From positions 18,550,501 through 18,614,500 of the forward strand of contig JAPYXD010000680.1 of the NCBI GenBank assembly GCA_030998225.1: a stretch of DNA of 64,000 bases, written 5' to 3'. The notes beneath the pieces are model-generated. The model did no database searches. It saw nothing but the letters and a program-made list of their open reading frames with translations, and was not told the DNA's origin. Shown in pieces: positions 53,890-64,000 of this stretch. Position 1 is the stretch's first letter; each line of letters opens with the position of its first letter. The position numbers were made by a program, and so were the translations under genes. Source of the stretch: Diplolepis rosae (taxonomy: Eukaryota; Arthropoda; Insecta; Hymenoptera; Diplolepididae).

Positions 53890-56168
53890 TTAGGCTTAAA
53901 ATGGTTCAACCTACCCTTGTTTAATTTACCAATCACAACAGAAATCTACTCTTATTCAATTTTGTTTTCTTCAATCTTCATTTAATAGTTCTATATTGAA
54001 CAATGTAAATATGACTTCTGGAGATCCGTACTATTCGATATTAGCGACTATGAATGGATGTTCCCAATGAAAAAGTAATTGCGTCAAAGTCTTTTTCTCA
54101 GAACAAAGGGGAAATATTGGACCACGACAAAGTCGCAGAAAATTGTGGCTCGATCATGTTATGGGGGATAATTCGATAAGAGTTGCCGGTTACCGGTTCT
54201 GGTTCTCATTTCACCCGGGGAGACCACCAGATATTTCCACTCTGAAATTCAGTTTCCCTTCGATAACGACGGTAATAAAGTTCCGCCTACCAACTCTGCA
54301 CCCTTACCCCCAGAAATTCCATCGGAAATTCCGTGTCACCGCCGATGTAAATGATTTTTTTCACACTTTGCCTCCAGCCATCCAACTCACTCATTCCCTG
54401 AATTTCCAACATTTTTAATATATTGATATAACCACTGAATTCGAAATTGGTTAAGACTATGTTCCAGTCGAGCTTCTAGTGGTTTCACTTTTCAATTTAA
54501 TTTTAAAATAAAAGCATGGGATTTTATTTTAATCTTGTTATTTAATATATGAAATTTAATTGATCTTTTTTTTTCATTTTGACAAGCTCGTTTGATTTCT
54601 TGGCTTCTGTTCTATTTGTTTTCATGTTGAGTTTCTCCGCTCTCGAAGAGAAAATTCAAAAAATAATCTCTCACGGCTAAGATTGAGACAATAAAGGAGA
54701 AAAGACTCAAAGAAGAAAGGAATTGCTTTTCGAAGGTAAACTAATTTCAAGGTACTTTGGTCTTTCTCACGTAATCTCTCGATCCAAATGCCCATTTCAA
54801 TCAAGTTTTCAGACTTGAGTACAATTTTAAAAATAGGTTTTTCAAAGCTGTTATGTAAGTTATGTAAGTTATACAATCAATTTGAATCATAACTTTAACT
54901 CAATCAAGATTTATGTTCCGGAATTATATGTGGAAATATAATTATGACCGACACGTTTTTCGCGTGACTTGTATATAGTTTGTAAAAATTTGCAAGAGTA
55001 TGTTTCATAATTTCACACTTGTGGTGGCTAAAGAGTAATTATGGAAAATAAGAGTTATATAAATGGTTTTAACGAATAAATATGTAATATCTTAATTAAA
55101 AAGAAATCCGAATCATTCATAAATATATAATGAGAGTTTAATTAATTTTTTATAAACTATTTAAAAGGGTTATCTAATCAACTGAAATATGGTAAAAGAA
55201 TAAAGTTCCTCGAGAATCGATCAGTTTGCTCATTGCAACTCAATTAGTTTTCAACACTCTTGAGAGTAGGTAAAAGTGATGGGGGATTCCGTGGAGTTTA
55301 CCTCGCAGCGGTGCAAATTGAGCTCTGCGAACCATGTCAAATCATATCAGAAGGAACCCCTTGTATGAAGTCGCCCCTGACCCATTTTGCTGTGCAAATT
55401 CCGTCTCAACATAAATTCCATCAGTCGACTGTTGCCCCGCGGCAAAATATTCAAATCATCTCTTCTTTTCTCAGTCTTAAAAAAAGTTAAAAAGTAAAAC
55501 AGTTATTTTTATTTAAAAAATTTACTGATAGTTGAATATAGTATTTTTGATAGGAAAATATTTTGAGTCGGTAATTTTTTATGAATCTTTTATTATTGCT
55601 ATTATGATATTTCGTACAGTATAATATTTTTCTTTGAAAATCATAAGGAAACGTCCATCAGTCAAATTAGAATGATTTTCAAAATTTCACATACGAATGG
55701 ATACGTAATATTTTCACATCCCCCTTTTTCTCACGCACGATTATTTATTTCTCACATCAATTTAAATATCAGGAATATTTCTTGTATATTCAACATAACT
55801 TGGAGTATAATTATGAATTCTAAGTAGAAGGCTTTTAGTTTATGTTTATATTTGAACGAGACAAACAAAAAACAGTATCACAGAATTTAAAATGTTTCCA
55901 AAGTTTGTTAACGTATTTTTTCTTGACTTTGCAATGATATCTTTAACTAAATTGATGTAATTGACTTCTGCACTACATAAATTAATTTCAAAATCGAAAA
56001 ACTAATTTTTTTCATAAAATTTGACATTTTTCTGCACGTCATCAAAAAATCACGACTTACGAATTTTTTTGGTAACATAAGAGTTTTCACAGATTATAGC
56101 GGAGGTTTCGTTGTAAATGATACATATTTCAAAAAATCGATTTTTTTTTTCTATAATCTGAAAAGCTG
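53890..56168. other. Unrecognised DNA with two GC-richer patches
   Basis: Patches at about 54120-54420 and 55260-55460 have richer composition and short plus-strand frames (91 and 76 codons) without motifs. They have no copy in the window. The rest is AT-rich. Nothing could be assigned. Confidence 0.35.
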
Positions 56169-57645
56169 CTCAGTTTTTTGAAGACTCAGAAGGACTATTG
56201 TATGGACCTGGGATTGCAGATTAATCGGTAAGTAACTAAAACTGGTCTTTATACTGTACTAAAACTTTAAACGCGATTATCTCGAAACTGTATTTTTAAA
56301 AACTGTTCGTGTTGTAACTGAAAAAGTTATTGACCGATTTGTCTGAAATTTTGAGATAAAAATTTTTCAATGTGATTCGAACCTCCGTTTGCTCGCAATC
56401 ACTGCAAAACCAAGAAACTTACGTCAAACTTCAAAAATTTGTGCCGCTATTTTACTTTCTACGGTGTTTATTTAACTCCAAATTATACTTGTATAAATAA
56501 ACACTACACGGAAGAATTTTTCAGCACTTACTTCCATTCTTTTGTGGGAGAGTTAAATCAAAATGTAAAAATTCTCGAAAAAGGATTGCCTAGTCTTCTT
56601 AAGGGTAGCGTGAAAGTATTGTTTTCCGCACGCAAATCACATATTTCGTGCCCCGTTGTCTTCTGAAGCATTGGTATTTTTTCATTCAAATTTTTACCCT
56701 AGATACAGTAAACTATGTTCTTCTAACAACTTGCATGGATTTTCCACAAGTGTAAATAGAAATTTTTGGTTAATTTTGAAAAAAAAAGTAATTTTAGTAA
56801 CATATTTTTTGGCACTCAACCTTCTGCAGCTGTATTTGTATGCCATGTTTCCCAAATACGTTCATCTTGTTTGAAGAACACAATTCACTGTACTTAGCGT
56901 AAAAATTTGAATAAGAAAATACCAATGGTTAAGAAGAAAACGGAGCACGAAATATGTGATTTTGAGTGCGAGAAATGTTACTTCTACGCTACCCTTAAGG
57001 GGGGAAGTCCATGTAAACGCCTTAAAATCCATCATATTTTAAAAATGTTTTTGTAGGTGATAAAATAATTTTATTGTTTTAAATTTTTAACATAACTTTA
57101 TTTAACCTTTATAAAGTATAAACATTTTTTTTTTCTTCCAAAATGGCAGTTCAGGATAATTTTTCGTCTGTCGTCTTCACAACGAGGTCCAAAAGTGCTC
57201 TATTTATCACACATTAACCATTGATCTGCAACAAAAAAATTAAATTTCTTTCTTTTTATATCATATTAACAGGAAGGATAAACCTATAACACTAAAAAAA
57301 ACATAGAATTCAATATAAAATAAGCTTTTGAAAAATAAGTTAGAATTTTGGGCTATTTTTTCGACATTTTTGACCCCAAAAAGTAATTTATTAACGCGAA
57401 ATATCTAAAATTTCAGGTTTATCCTTCCGATAATAATTTAGAGAAAAGCCTCACAAAATTTCAGACAAATCGGTCAATAACTTTTTGAGTTACAACACGA
57501 ACAGTTTATAAAAATAGTTTCGAGATAATCGCGTTTAAAGTTTTAATACAGTATAACAACCAGTTTTAATTACTTACCGATTAATCTGCAATCCCAGATC
57601 CATGCAATAGTCCTTCTGAGTCTTCAAAAAACTTAAATATTTTAC
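56169..57645. repeat. Large inverted repeat, arms about 200 bp
   Basis: The left arm (about 56172-56372: CTCAGAAGGACTATTG, TGACCGATTTGTCTGAAATT) is mirrored at about 57440-57635 (ATTTCAGACAAATCGGTCA, CAATAGTCCTTCTGAG). Each arm holds the GCGTTTAAAG motif (56263 reversed; 57529). The middle contains the T6 MITE. This is probably an old fold-back element that received later insertions. Its outer ends are not defined. Confidence 0.7.
56603..56994. mobile_element. T6 TTAA MITE (392 bp)
   Basis: TTAA (56599-56602) then GGGTAGCGTGAAAGTA. The right end is ACTTCTACGCTACCC then TTAA (56995-56998). Inner arms also pair (CACATATTTCGTGC with GCACGAAATATGTG). The following bases GGGGGGAAGTCCATGTAAAC look like the start of a different TTAA element sharing the same TTAA. 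The frames of 75 and 72 codons are spurious. Confidence 0.8.
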
Positions 57646-58055
57646 ATTAATTGTTTCAAAGGTGTTATTAAATTAGTAAATAAATGATCGAAGCGGGAAC
57701 GAGACCTTCTCAAAATGGCAGACCCAAACGGTTTGCAAGTTACAGTACGCATCTGTCTTCTGAAACGAAAAACGAAAATACTTCGTTATTCGTAATTAAG
57801 TTGCCGAGGTACTGACCTAGGGATTATTTATTTTGTTTAGAAAATTCAAATCTTAGAGATATTTTCAAAAGCAGAGTGGGCAAGCGTGGTTCCTAAACAC
57901 CCCCCCCCCCCCCGCCGTTTATATTTATAAGATAAGATTATTTTTGAAGTTCTGACATGAAATGGGATCGAAAATCCTAAGAAAGGAGCCTCATGTGGTT
58001 TGCATTTACATTCCTGGTAAAATTTTTGGAAAATAATTTTAATTTGAACGAATCC
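57646..58055. other. Unrecognised DNA with a C-tract
   Basis: A run of about 14 C lies at 57900-57913. Nothing else was recognised. Confidence 0.4.
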
Positions 58056-58059
58056 GGGC

Positions 58060-58475
58060 CATTCCAAACCATTCGGAATAATCTCAAACCAATCCGAAAA
58101 CAGTTTTGCACCTCACTTAATGAAAATCAGTCAAAAATCAATCCGATTTATTCTTCTTCAATCCGGGGCGTCAATTCGAATGAATTCGAACCAAGTTTTT
58201 AATCCGAATAAATCCGAGCCCGGATTAATCCAAATCTAACTTTCAATCCGAATGGATCCGAGGTCGGATTAATTCTGTTCAAATAAATTTGAACACGGAT
58301 TCATTTGGTTTAACTCTATTCGAGCTCGGATTCATTCGAATTGATTTACAGATTGAAAAGAAATGAGTCGGATTGACTTTTGAGCGTTTTTCATCAAACG
58401 AGATACAAAAAGTTTTTTGGATTGGTTCGAAATGATTCCGAATGGTTCGGAAAGTGACTTCTAAATTGATTGGAA
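58060..58475. repeat. Inverted repeat rich in AATCCGA words
   Basis: The left arm (TTCCAAACCATTCGGAAT, AAACCAATCCGAAAAC, AATCAATCCGATTT) is mirrored on the right (GAGTCGGATTGACTTTT, TTTGGATTGGTTCGAAATG, CCGAATGGTTCGGAA). Between and within the arms, AATCCGA and its complement recur many times. The 69-, 73- and 87-codon frames in it are mirror translations. Confidence 0.65.
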
Positions 58476-58930
58476 CAACTATAATTTGTTCGGATTGAAT
58501 TCCAATCCGAAACTTTTGCCAGAAATGACTTCCGAATTTCATCTGTGGTTGTTATTCACGTTATCTGCAAATACCACAAGAGGTTTACGAGTAACCTTCT
58601 ACAAAATCTTCGACCTCTGATATTGGCATTGAAAAGCCTAGAGCACTTTGTCTTCGAGGTCTGAAACAGGGTATACCACCAGACTGTGGCTTACCACTGT
58701 AACTCTCAATGTATATCAAAATGAGATGGTCGTTTCAATGTACCGATCGTTTGATCTTCATCCTTATTTTTTATGAAATTTATTTCAGCGTATCGGAATT
58801 ACTGTTTATCATTTTTATTTAAATTAGTCTAATCTATTCTCGATTTTCAAATACAATTAAGGCGATCAAAGTTTAAAAAATAGCTGTTCTGAATATTTTT
58901 ATTGATATATTTTTAATTTGCGTACGCGCC
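58476..58930. other. Unrecognised AT-rich DNA
   Basis: No supported feature between an inverted repeat and the next transposable element. Confidence 0.35.
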
Positions 58931-58932
58931 TA

Positions 58933-59735
58933 CACTGTAGAAAATTTGTGGAATTTTCTCCAACCATTATTGGAGGCAGTGATCCCAGAATGCGTAAGAT
59001 TTTTGCTCCCACCATGGATCCCACCAGCTCATGGTTTCTTCCTCGCTCTACTGCACGAAGTTGGTTGAATGAGGAAGACGCAATGAGCTGGTGGGATGCA
59101 TGGTGGGAGCAAAAATCTTACGCATTCTGGGATCACTGATTGGAGGATATTCCACATTTTAGGGTAAACATACTTTTCCCCAAAAAAATGGATAAATTCC
59201 ACAAGACGCAGGAAATATTCCCGAAACATTTATAGAATAAGTGAATAACATATTTTGGGGAATTTTTCCCACCCATTATCAGGGAAAATTCTAGATTTTA
59301 GGGCAAACATACTTTTCCCGAAGGAATTGGGCGACCCCCCCCCCCCCCCCATCAATGGATAAAAAAAGTAAGGAATATTCCCCAAAAGTTGAGAGAATAA
59401 GTGAATCACATATGTCTTGGGGAATTTTTCCTATTCATGTTGTGATTTTTCCGAAAAATTGGAGAAAACGGTAAATTTAGGGAATTAATTGTTTTTAAAT
59501 GTTCTTTGGGTATAATTTTCCCAAATTCATTTTGTGAAATTTATGGGAAATATTCCACATCGTTCCTTAGAAATTATCCACAATATTTAGGGAAATTTCC
59601 CCAAATTTAAAGGAATATTCCCCAAGGTATACTAGGAAAAATTTCCCCAAATATTTTGGGGAAAATTCACAAATTTTGGTGTAATTTGCGTTACCAATAT
59701 TTTGGGGAAAATTCCTCTGAAAATTTTTTACAGTG
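58933..59735. mobile_element. CAC-type element flanked by TA, with nested hAT MITE
   Basis: The left end is CACTGTAGAAAATTTGTGG. The right end is the inverse AAAATTTTTTACAGTG. TA at 58931-58932 and 59736-59737. The interior is a series of GGGGAATTTTTCC / GGGAAAATTCC words in both directions and a C16 tract (59335-59350). An hAT MITE is inserted at 58977-59138. Confidence 0.85.
58977..59138. mobile_element. 162-bp hAT hairpin MITE, 8-bp duplication
   Basis: The ends are CAGTGATCCCAGAATGCG and the exact inverse. The arms pair almost perfectly over about 60 bp each (TTTTTGCTCCCACCATGGAT-type words). Flanking 8-bp direct repeats ATTGGAGG lie at 58969-58976 and 59139-59146. The frames at 58918-59229 are mirror translations of the hairpin. 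Near-identity of the arms suggests recent formation. Confidence 0.9.
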
Positions 59736-59737
59736 TA

Positions 59738-60106
59738 TTTCTTCATTCAAATACGAGTGAGACTGCAGAATTTGAACAAGTTTACGAGGAGTAGTAAACT
59801 GGCCGCCAATTCAATTTCGAAGTGAGCTTTCGCCACCTGCAAACTTAGAGAGGCCAGCGTTGTAACCATCAAAGTTTAGTCGAAGATTCGATCTTGAAAT
59901 GCTTCACGATGGACCAACTTTATTTTCTCTTTTCAGCCATGACTATAGGATATTTCAGTTATAAACTTTTTTATGAACCTGTATAAACTATCACCTTGCA
60001 AAGAATCTATACATAAAACCTTTTGCAGCATCAGAAACAATATTGAAGTCTTAGAATGCTAACATCGAACCATGAACTTTTACGTAATAGATTCATTTAT
60101 CACAAA
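59738..60106. other. Unrecognised DNA
   Basis: No gene or bounded repeat was seen. Confidence 0.35.
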
Positions 60107-60482
60107 AGTGAAATTTAAAATTTTAACATTACTAAAAAAAATGTTACAAATAAAATAAAATATCCCAAAATATTTTTTAAACAAATTTTATAGTTATTCT
60201 TTTAGCTAGAGTGCTTTCTACACCCAAAAAGTTGCTATACACTGTAAGGAGCAAAATAAAAAAAGAATCATGACAATTGGTTAAAAAAAAAAAGTTATTC
60301 AAATTCAAAAAATGTCCAAAAATCCCCAAAAACCTCAAAATTTTTAGTTTAAAAATACCTAAAGGTGTTGGAATTTCTAAAAATAAGCCTAAAAACTTTC
60401 TAAATTAAGGTAATAAACATGAGAAAAATTATATGGAAGGTCTAAACTTAAAAAATAAAAATGTTAAAGTTGGCGGATCCCC
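60107..60482. mobile_element. T1 element, left part missing
   Basis: It has the T1 words TTTAGCTAGAGTGCTTTCT, AATCATGACAATTGG, GGTCTAAACTTAAAAAAT and the end TTGGCGGATCCCC, then TTAA (60483-60486). The left terminus is absent. The TTAA is shared with T3. Confidence 0.7.
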
Positions 60483-60486
60483 TTAA

Positions 60487-60900
60487 GGGGGTTTTCTACC
60501 CGAGATAGTCCGAAAAATCAAATTTTTTTTTTTTAATATTTATGACATAAACAACAAACTCGTTTTTCTCGAAACCATTTTTTTCGAAACTGCGGACACT
60601 TAGCAAATGTATAGTTTTGGCCGAAACTAGGATTATGCCTAAAGCATTTGTTAAAATATTGTTTTTAATGCAAAATACAAACAAAAACAGGGCAAAAAAT
60701 CATCATATTTCTTTAAAAGTGGAAAAAGGCGTCGAAAAAATTATATTTTTAAAGATTTTTTCAAAAGTAAAAAAAAATTTCATTGTCCATATCCTGTAGA
60801 ATAACTTACGAAAAATTGCGAATAAAAATATTGAAAAGTTTTTTTTTCACAACGATTTAAAAACATCGATATTTCGGGCCGACTCGGATAGAATACCCCT
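60487..60900. mobile_element. T3 TTAA MITE (414 bp)
   Basis: TTAA (60483-60486) then GGGGGTTTTCTACCCGAG. The right end is CTCGGATAGAATACCCCT then TTAA (60901-60904). Overlapping 62- and 60-codon frames on opposite strands are AT-driven. It starts exactly where T1 ends. Confidence 0.8.
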
Positions 60901-60904
60901 TTAA

Positions 60905-62039
60905 GGTTACTAGGTGATGTGATTCAAAAAATTTAAATCTCGTTCATTACTTAGGATTAAAAAAATTAATAAAACAGATTTTTGTCCAGAATTAGTTTGA
61001 ATAACATGGATTTTACTGACTGAGTGGAGGAAATTTTACTAACTAACATTTAGAGAATCCAGTTAGCAAAAAATAGGTAATTTATCAATTTCAGGGGACT
61101 AAAAGAAATTCATTATCACCATTATAGTGATGATTCCCAGAATAACCTTATCTACCTAAATAATTCTAATTTGACTAAATGTAAAATAATTATTTAATAT
61201 TAAATTAAAAAATATTCTGATGATAAATTTGATTAAAACCAATAAAATCTACAGAAATGATAAGCTTGTTTCTCTCGCGAAATACTGAGATCATGAATAA
61301 AATGTCTATTTTAGTGTTGGAGTTACCAACCGTTTTCTATCTCGTCATTATTTAGCGGGCTGCCACACCGAGGATCGAATTAGAACCTCGAAGGTTTACA
61401 TTGCCGAATGGCGCTCAATTTGTGGTATAAATTCATGCCACGATCCTTGCACGCCACAATAATTCGTTCTCTAATGAATTCCTGCTTAGCGCCCACCCCG
61501 TGCTGGACCCAATGCTTGTGATATTAATTTTCAAGAGGGTCTAGCCACTGACTCATCCCCTCTCCATTCACTCCCTTTTGTCGTTCAACTCTTCGTACCA
61601 TAACTGAAGTTTAATTTGATCTCACGCTCGTAAAATTTAAAGAGTCGACTTCACAGCTATAATCGCATACGCGTCAAGACGGTTTTCCTGACGAAAATTC
61701 ATTTTAACGGACAGAGTTACCCTCCGATCATTTCAACCTCGTCACTTCGCAGTCACGAGGCAAGACCCTCAGAAAACCAACTTCACGAAACTATTTCTTT
61801 CTTTTTAACGCCAGCAATAAACGTCTCGCTTTGAATACATTCTCCAAATTAACTCTCCCTTGGGTCTAGGTAATTGAAATAAAAGCTGCAAAAAGTTAAG
61901 AAAAGAACTTTGCATTTTAAAAAATAATGTTTAAACGTACAATTTTCTTGGATTTCATAATCACCCTGAGCCACTCAATTTCACAATTAAAAGATTTTCT
62001 TAGCTCAGAATGTCCCTTTTATTTCTTTGCTAAAAGTAA
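60905..62039. other. Unrecognised DNA with a GC-richer block
   Basis: 61330-61800 is distinctly richer and non-repetitive (CACACCGAGGATCGAATTAG, GCTTAGCGCCCACCCCGTGC). No frame above 60 codons. Candidate unique host sequence; no function is assignable. Confidence 0.35.
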
Positions 62040-63190
62040 ATAGATATTTCTATCCATTTGAACTTTTTTCCATCTTCAAAATTGAAATGAAAGGGGAAAA
62101 AGATCCAAATTCATCCCGATACATTCAATTTTTTTATCCTGATGTATTTTTATTTCATTCATTCTATCTTTTTGTATCTTTTATCATATATGCTTTATTA
62201 GTTTCTATCGAACTCCATACTTTGATTAACTATTTCAATCCTTTTCTATCTGATTTAAAATCTACAACCCCTTCTATCCTTTTTAATTACTATCTTTCTG
62301 TTTATGTTTATAACTATTTCAGCCTTTTTCTATCTCTTCTGAAATGCACTACCAATCCTTCTTTTCTACTCTCTAAATCTGAATCAGTCAAATTTTCACC
62401 GATTGAATCAGTTATTTGTCTTTTCACTGAATCATCAGTGGCAATAATATTTTCCACTGTTAAATCAGTTACCTTTCCCTGAAATAATCAGTGAAATTTG
62501 ACTGATTCGCAGTAACCTCTTTTTACATATTTGAATCAGTCAAATTTCACAGATAATTAGTAGATTTTGACTGATTCATATTTAGAGAGTATCCAACTCT
62601 ACACTTTGACTGTTTTCAACCCTTTTCTTTCATTTTTTGAATTTACGATAACTCCTTTAATTTTAGCCATTTTAGCCCTTATTCAATTATGCCAATCCTT
62701 TTCAATTTTATTTGCAATTGTCTACCGCTTCTATATCTTTTTGATAGAAATCTTTCTATAATTGAATTGGATAGACGCGATTTCAAATTACTAAGGGTAT
62801 AGAAAAATATTATATTGATAGGAAAATGTCTGTTGAAAATTTAAAGGAATAATCGTGATAGTAGATTTAAAAAACGATAGAAAAGGATTCAAATGGATAG
62901 AGGACGGATTGACCCGGATGCAAATATAGAGATTAGAAAAAAATAGACATGAGGTACTGTTGAAGTACTTAAAATCAAACTAACAAGGCATTTTTTCCAT
63001 TCTATATTTTGCGATGCAAAAAACTTGTATAGCGAGGTTGATATAGAAAATGATGAATATTTTATACGTATGAAAAATTGACTCAAGGATTTGAGAAAAA
63101 GTTGCCAGTAGCGTCGGCAGATGAATCAACAATAGAAAGAGATAGATTTTTCTGAATGTGGTGGATAAACTTTTGGATAGAAACAAATAG
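62040..63190. repeat. Inverted pyrimidine/purine-rich minisatellite
   Basis: The left part (62040-62760) repeats words such as TTTCAATCCTTTTCTATC and ATCCTTTTTAATTAC on the plus strand. The right part (62760-63190) repeats the complement (GATAGAAAAGGATTCAAATGG, GGATAGAAACAAATAG). The result is strand-asymmetric arms facing each other. The 151-codon frame at 62027-62482 translates the left arm plus part of a CT-MITE and is not a gene. Confidence 0.55.
62369..62589 (-). mobile_element. CT-MITE copy 4 (221 bp)
   Basis: The ends are CTCTCTAAATCTGAATCAG and the inverse CTGATTCATATTTAGAGAG, with TA at 62367-62368 and 62590-62591. The core is reversed relative to copies 1 and 3 (CGCAGTAACCTCTTTTT). 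It lies inside the pyrimidine-rich minisatellite. Confidence 0.85.
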
Positions 63191-63350
63191 ACCACACTGG
63201 ATGAAATAATTTGTGGTAATAGAAAATTTTTATCATTATTCCTGTCCCAAAAATATGAGAATACTAATTCAAGACACAGAATTTGAGCAGTTTTTGTCTT
63301 ATTATAAAAGAAGAAATTTAAATTTGAAAATAAAAAAATTTTAAAAACTA

Positions 63351-63600
63351 CTCTCTAAATCCGAATCAGTAAAATTTTCACTGATTGAATCAGTGATTTG
63401 CCTTTTCACTGATTCATCACTGAAAAAATAATTTTCACTGTTTCATCAGTGAAAAAAATATTTTTCATTGTCAAATCAGTCAATTTTCACTGAAATAATC
63501 AGTGAAATTGGACTGATTTACAATAACCTCTTTCTAGCTATTTGAATCAGTCAAATTTTACTGATAATCAGTAGATTTTGACTGATTCAAATTTAGAGAG
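63351..63600 (-). mobile_element. CT-MITE copy 5 (250 bp)
   Basis: The ends are CTCTCTAAATCCGAATCAG and the inverse CTGATTCAAATTTAGAGAG, with TA at 63349-63350 and 63601-63602. It has minus orientation by the core CAATAACCTCTTTCTAGC. A duplicated ATTTTCACTG segment accounts for the extra length relative to copy 4. Confidence 0.85.
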
Positions 63601-63602
63601 TA

Positions 63603-64000
63603 TTGAAAAAATACTTATAATCTTATAATCTTTCCTAGTATTGAGAAGAATTTTTCTCTTTGCTTTTATTATTTTTCAAACAAAGTCTTGAGTTTATTTC
63701 CGAATGACTTAGATTGCTATCATTCTTCTTCTGCTTTCTGCCTTCATTTCTCTAAGGAAATGCGAGAGCAGCGACAAAAGATATGCACATATAAAATATA
63801 TAACGCGTAAGGCGATCTTAACAAAAATCACCAAATTCAATTTCCTAGGCAGACAGAATATTGGTTGGCAAATAATTCAGAATATATTCTACTAGTTATT
63901 TATAAGAAAACTCAGTTATCTTTTTTCCAATATACACTTCTAGACAAAATCAATTCGAACAATTGTGTTTCAATTATTAATAATTAGTTTAGAATGTAAA
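63603..64000. other. Unrecognised AT-rich DNA
   Basis: No supported feature up to the window edge. Confidence 0.35.

Noticed and set aside
54143..54418. 91-codon frame in a GC-richer patch
   Set aside because: No recognisable domain, no splice support and no relative in the window. I kept only the note that the patch is unusual.
58918..59229. Two facing frames with Trp-rich peptides
   Set aside because: Both translate the arms of the 162-bp hAT hairpin.
62027..62482. Longest open frame besides transposases (151 codons, hydrophobic)
   Set aside because: It translates a pyrimidine-rich minisatellite and runs into a CT-MITE, so the last third is transposon sequence. The Phe/Leu/Ser composition follows from the DNA bias.

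Overview
The window looks like repeat-dominated insect (at least arthropod) nuclear DNA. It is very AT-rich and has no operons or bacterial-style gene packing. It carries broken Tc1/mariner transposases, hAT and TTAA-type miniature elements, a probable solo LTR and a non-LTR reverse transcriptase fragment. I found no intact host protein-coding gene, rRNA, CRISPR array or convincing tRNA in 64 kb. It is best read as intergenic DNA or the inside of a very long intron. The species cannot be named from the sequence.

Layout. 0-10 kb: a T1 remnant, a T5 copy, the first copy of the 1.4-kb non-coding repeat Rep-A (2767-4199), a TA-flanked MITE, a 5'-truncated mariner (6079-6611), an hAT-like inverted repeat and a DD41D Tc1/mariner derivative (8573-9746). 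10-17 kb: a CT-MITE; a lysine-rich transposase tail split by Rep-A; a TTAA element (T4) interrupted by an hAT MITE with a perfect 8-bp duplication; a possible exon or recursive splice site at 14046; and a reversed Rep-A holding two further inserts. 17-26 kb: a 1.3-kb TTAA palindrome, another TTAA element, and a reversed Rep-A broken by a solo LTR and by a T5 element that itself holds an H element. 26-41 kb: mostly unrecognised AT-rich DNA with TTAA elements, a 440-bp tandem duplication, a tRNA-like inverted pair, Rep-A copy 3, and a 1.66-kb TIR element with a nested palindromic MITE. 41-54 kb: a 151-bp tandem array, a TA-flanked 1.1-kb element, two CT-MITEs, T2, and a dense nest of two mariners, an RT fragment and a second DD41D element. 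54-64 kb: large inverted repeats, a TA element with a nested 162-bp hAT hairpin, abutting T1/T3 elements, and two CT-MITEs in an inverted pyrimidine/purine-rich minisatellite.

Family names are local to this report. Rep-A is the 1.4-kb repeat with GCGCGAAGCGCG palindromes. T1-T9 are elements flanked by TTAA. CT-MITEs begin CTCTCTAAATC. CAC-MITEs begin CAC and end GTG. H is an element carrying a 70-bp hairpin.

Nothing here works as a pathway. The interest is in the transposition record. Two MITE groups have 2-bp target duplications that are not restricted to TA. Several different TTAA elements sit end to end sharing a single TTAA. Rep-A is highly structured, non-coding and repeatedly used as a landing site. 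All comparisons were made by eye between copies inside this window; no database or alignment program was used.
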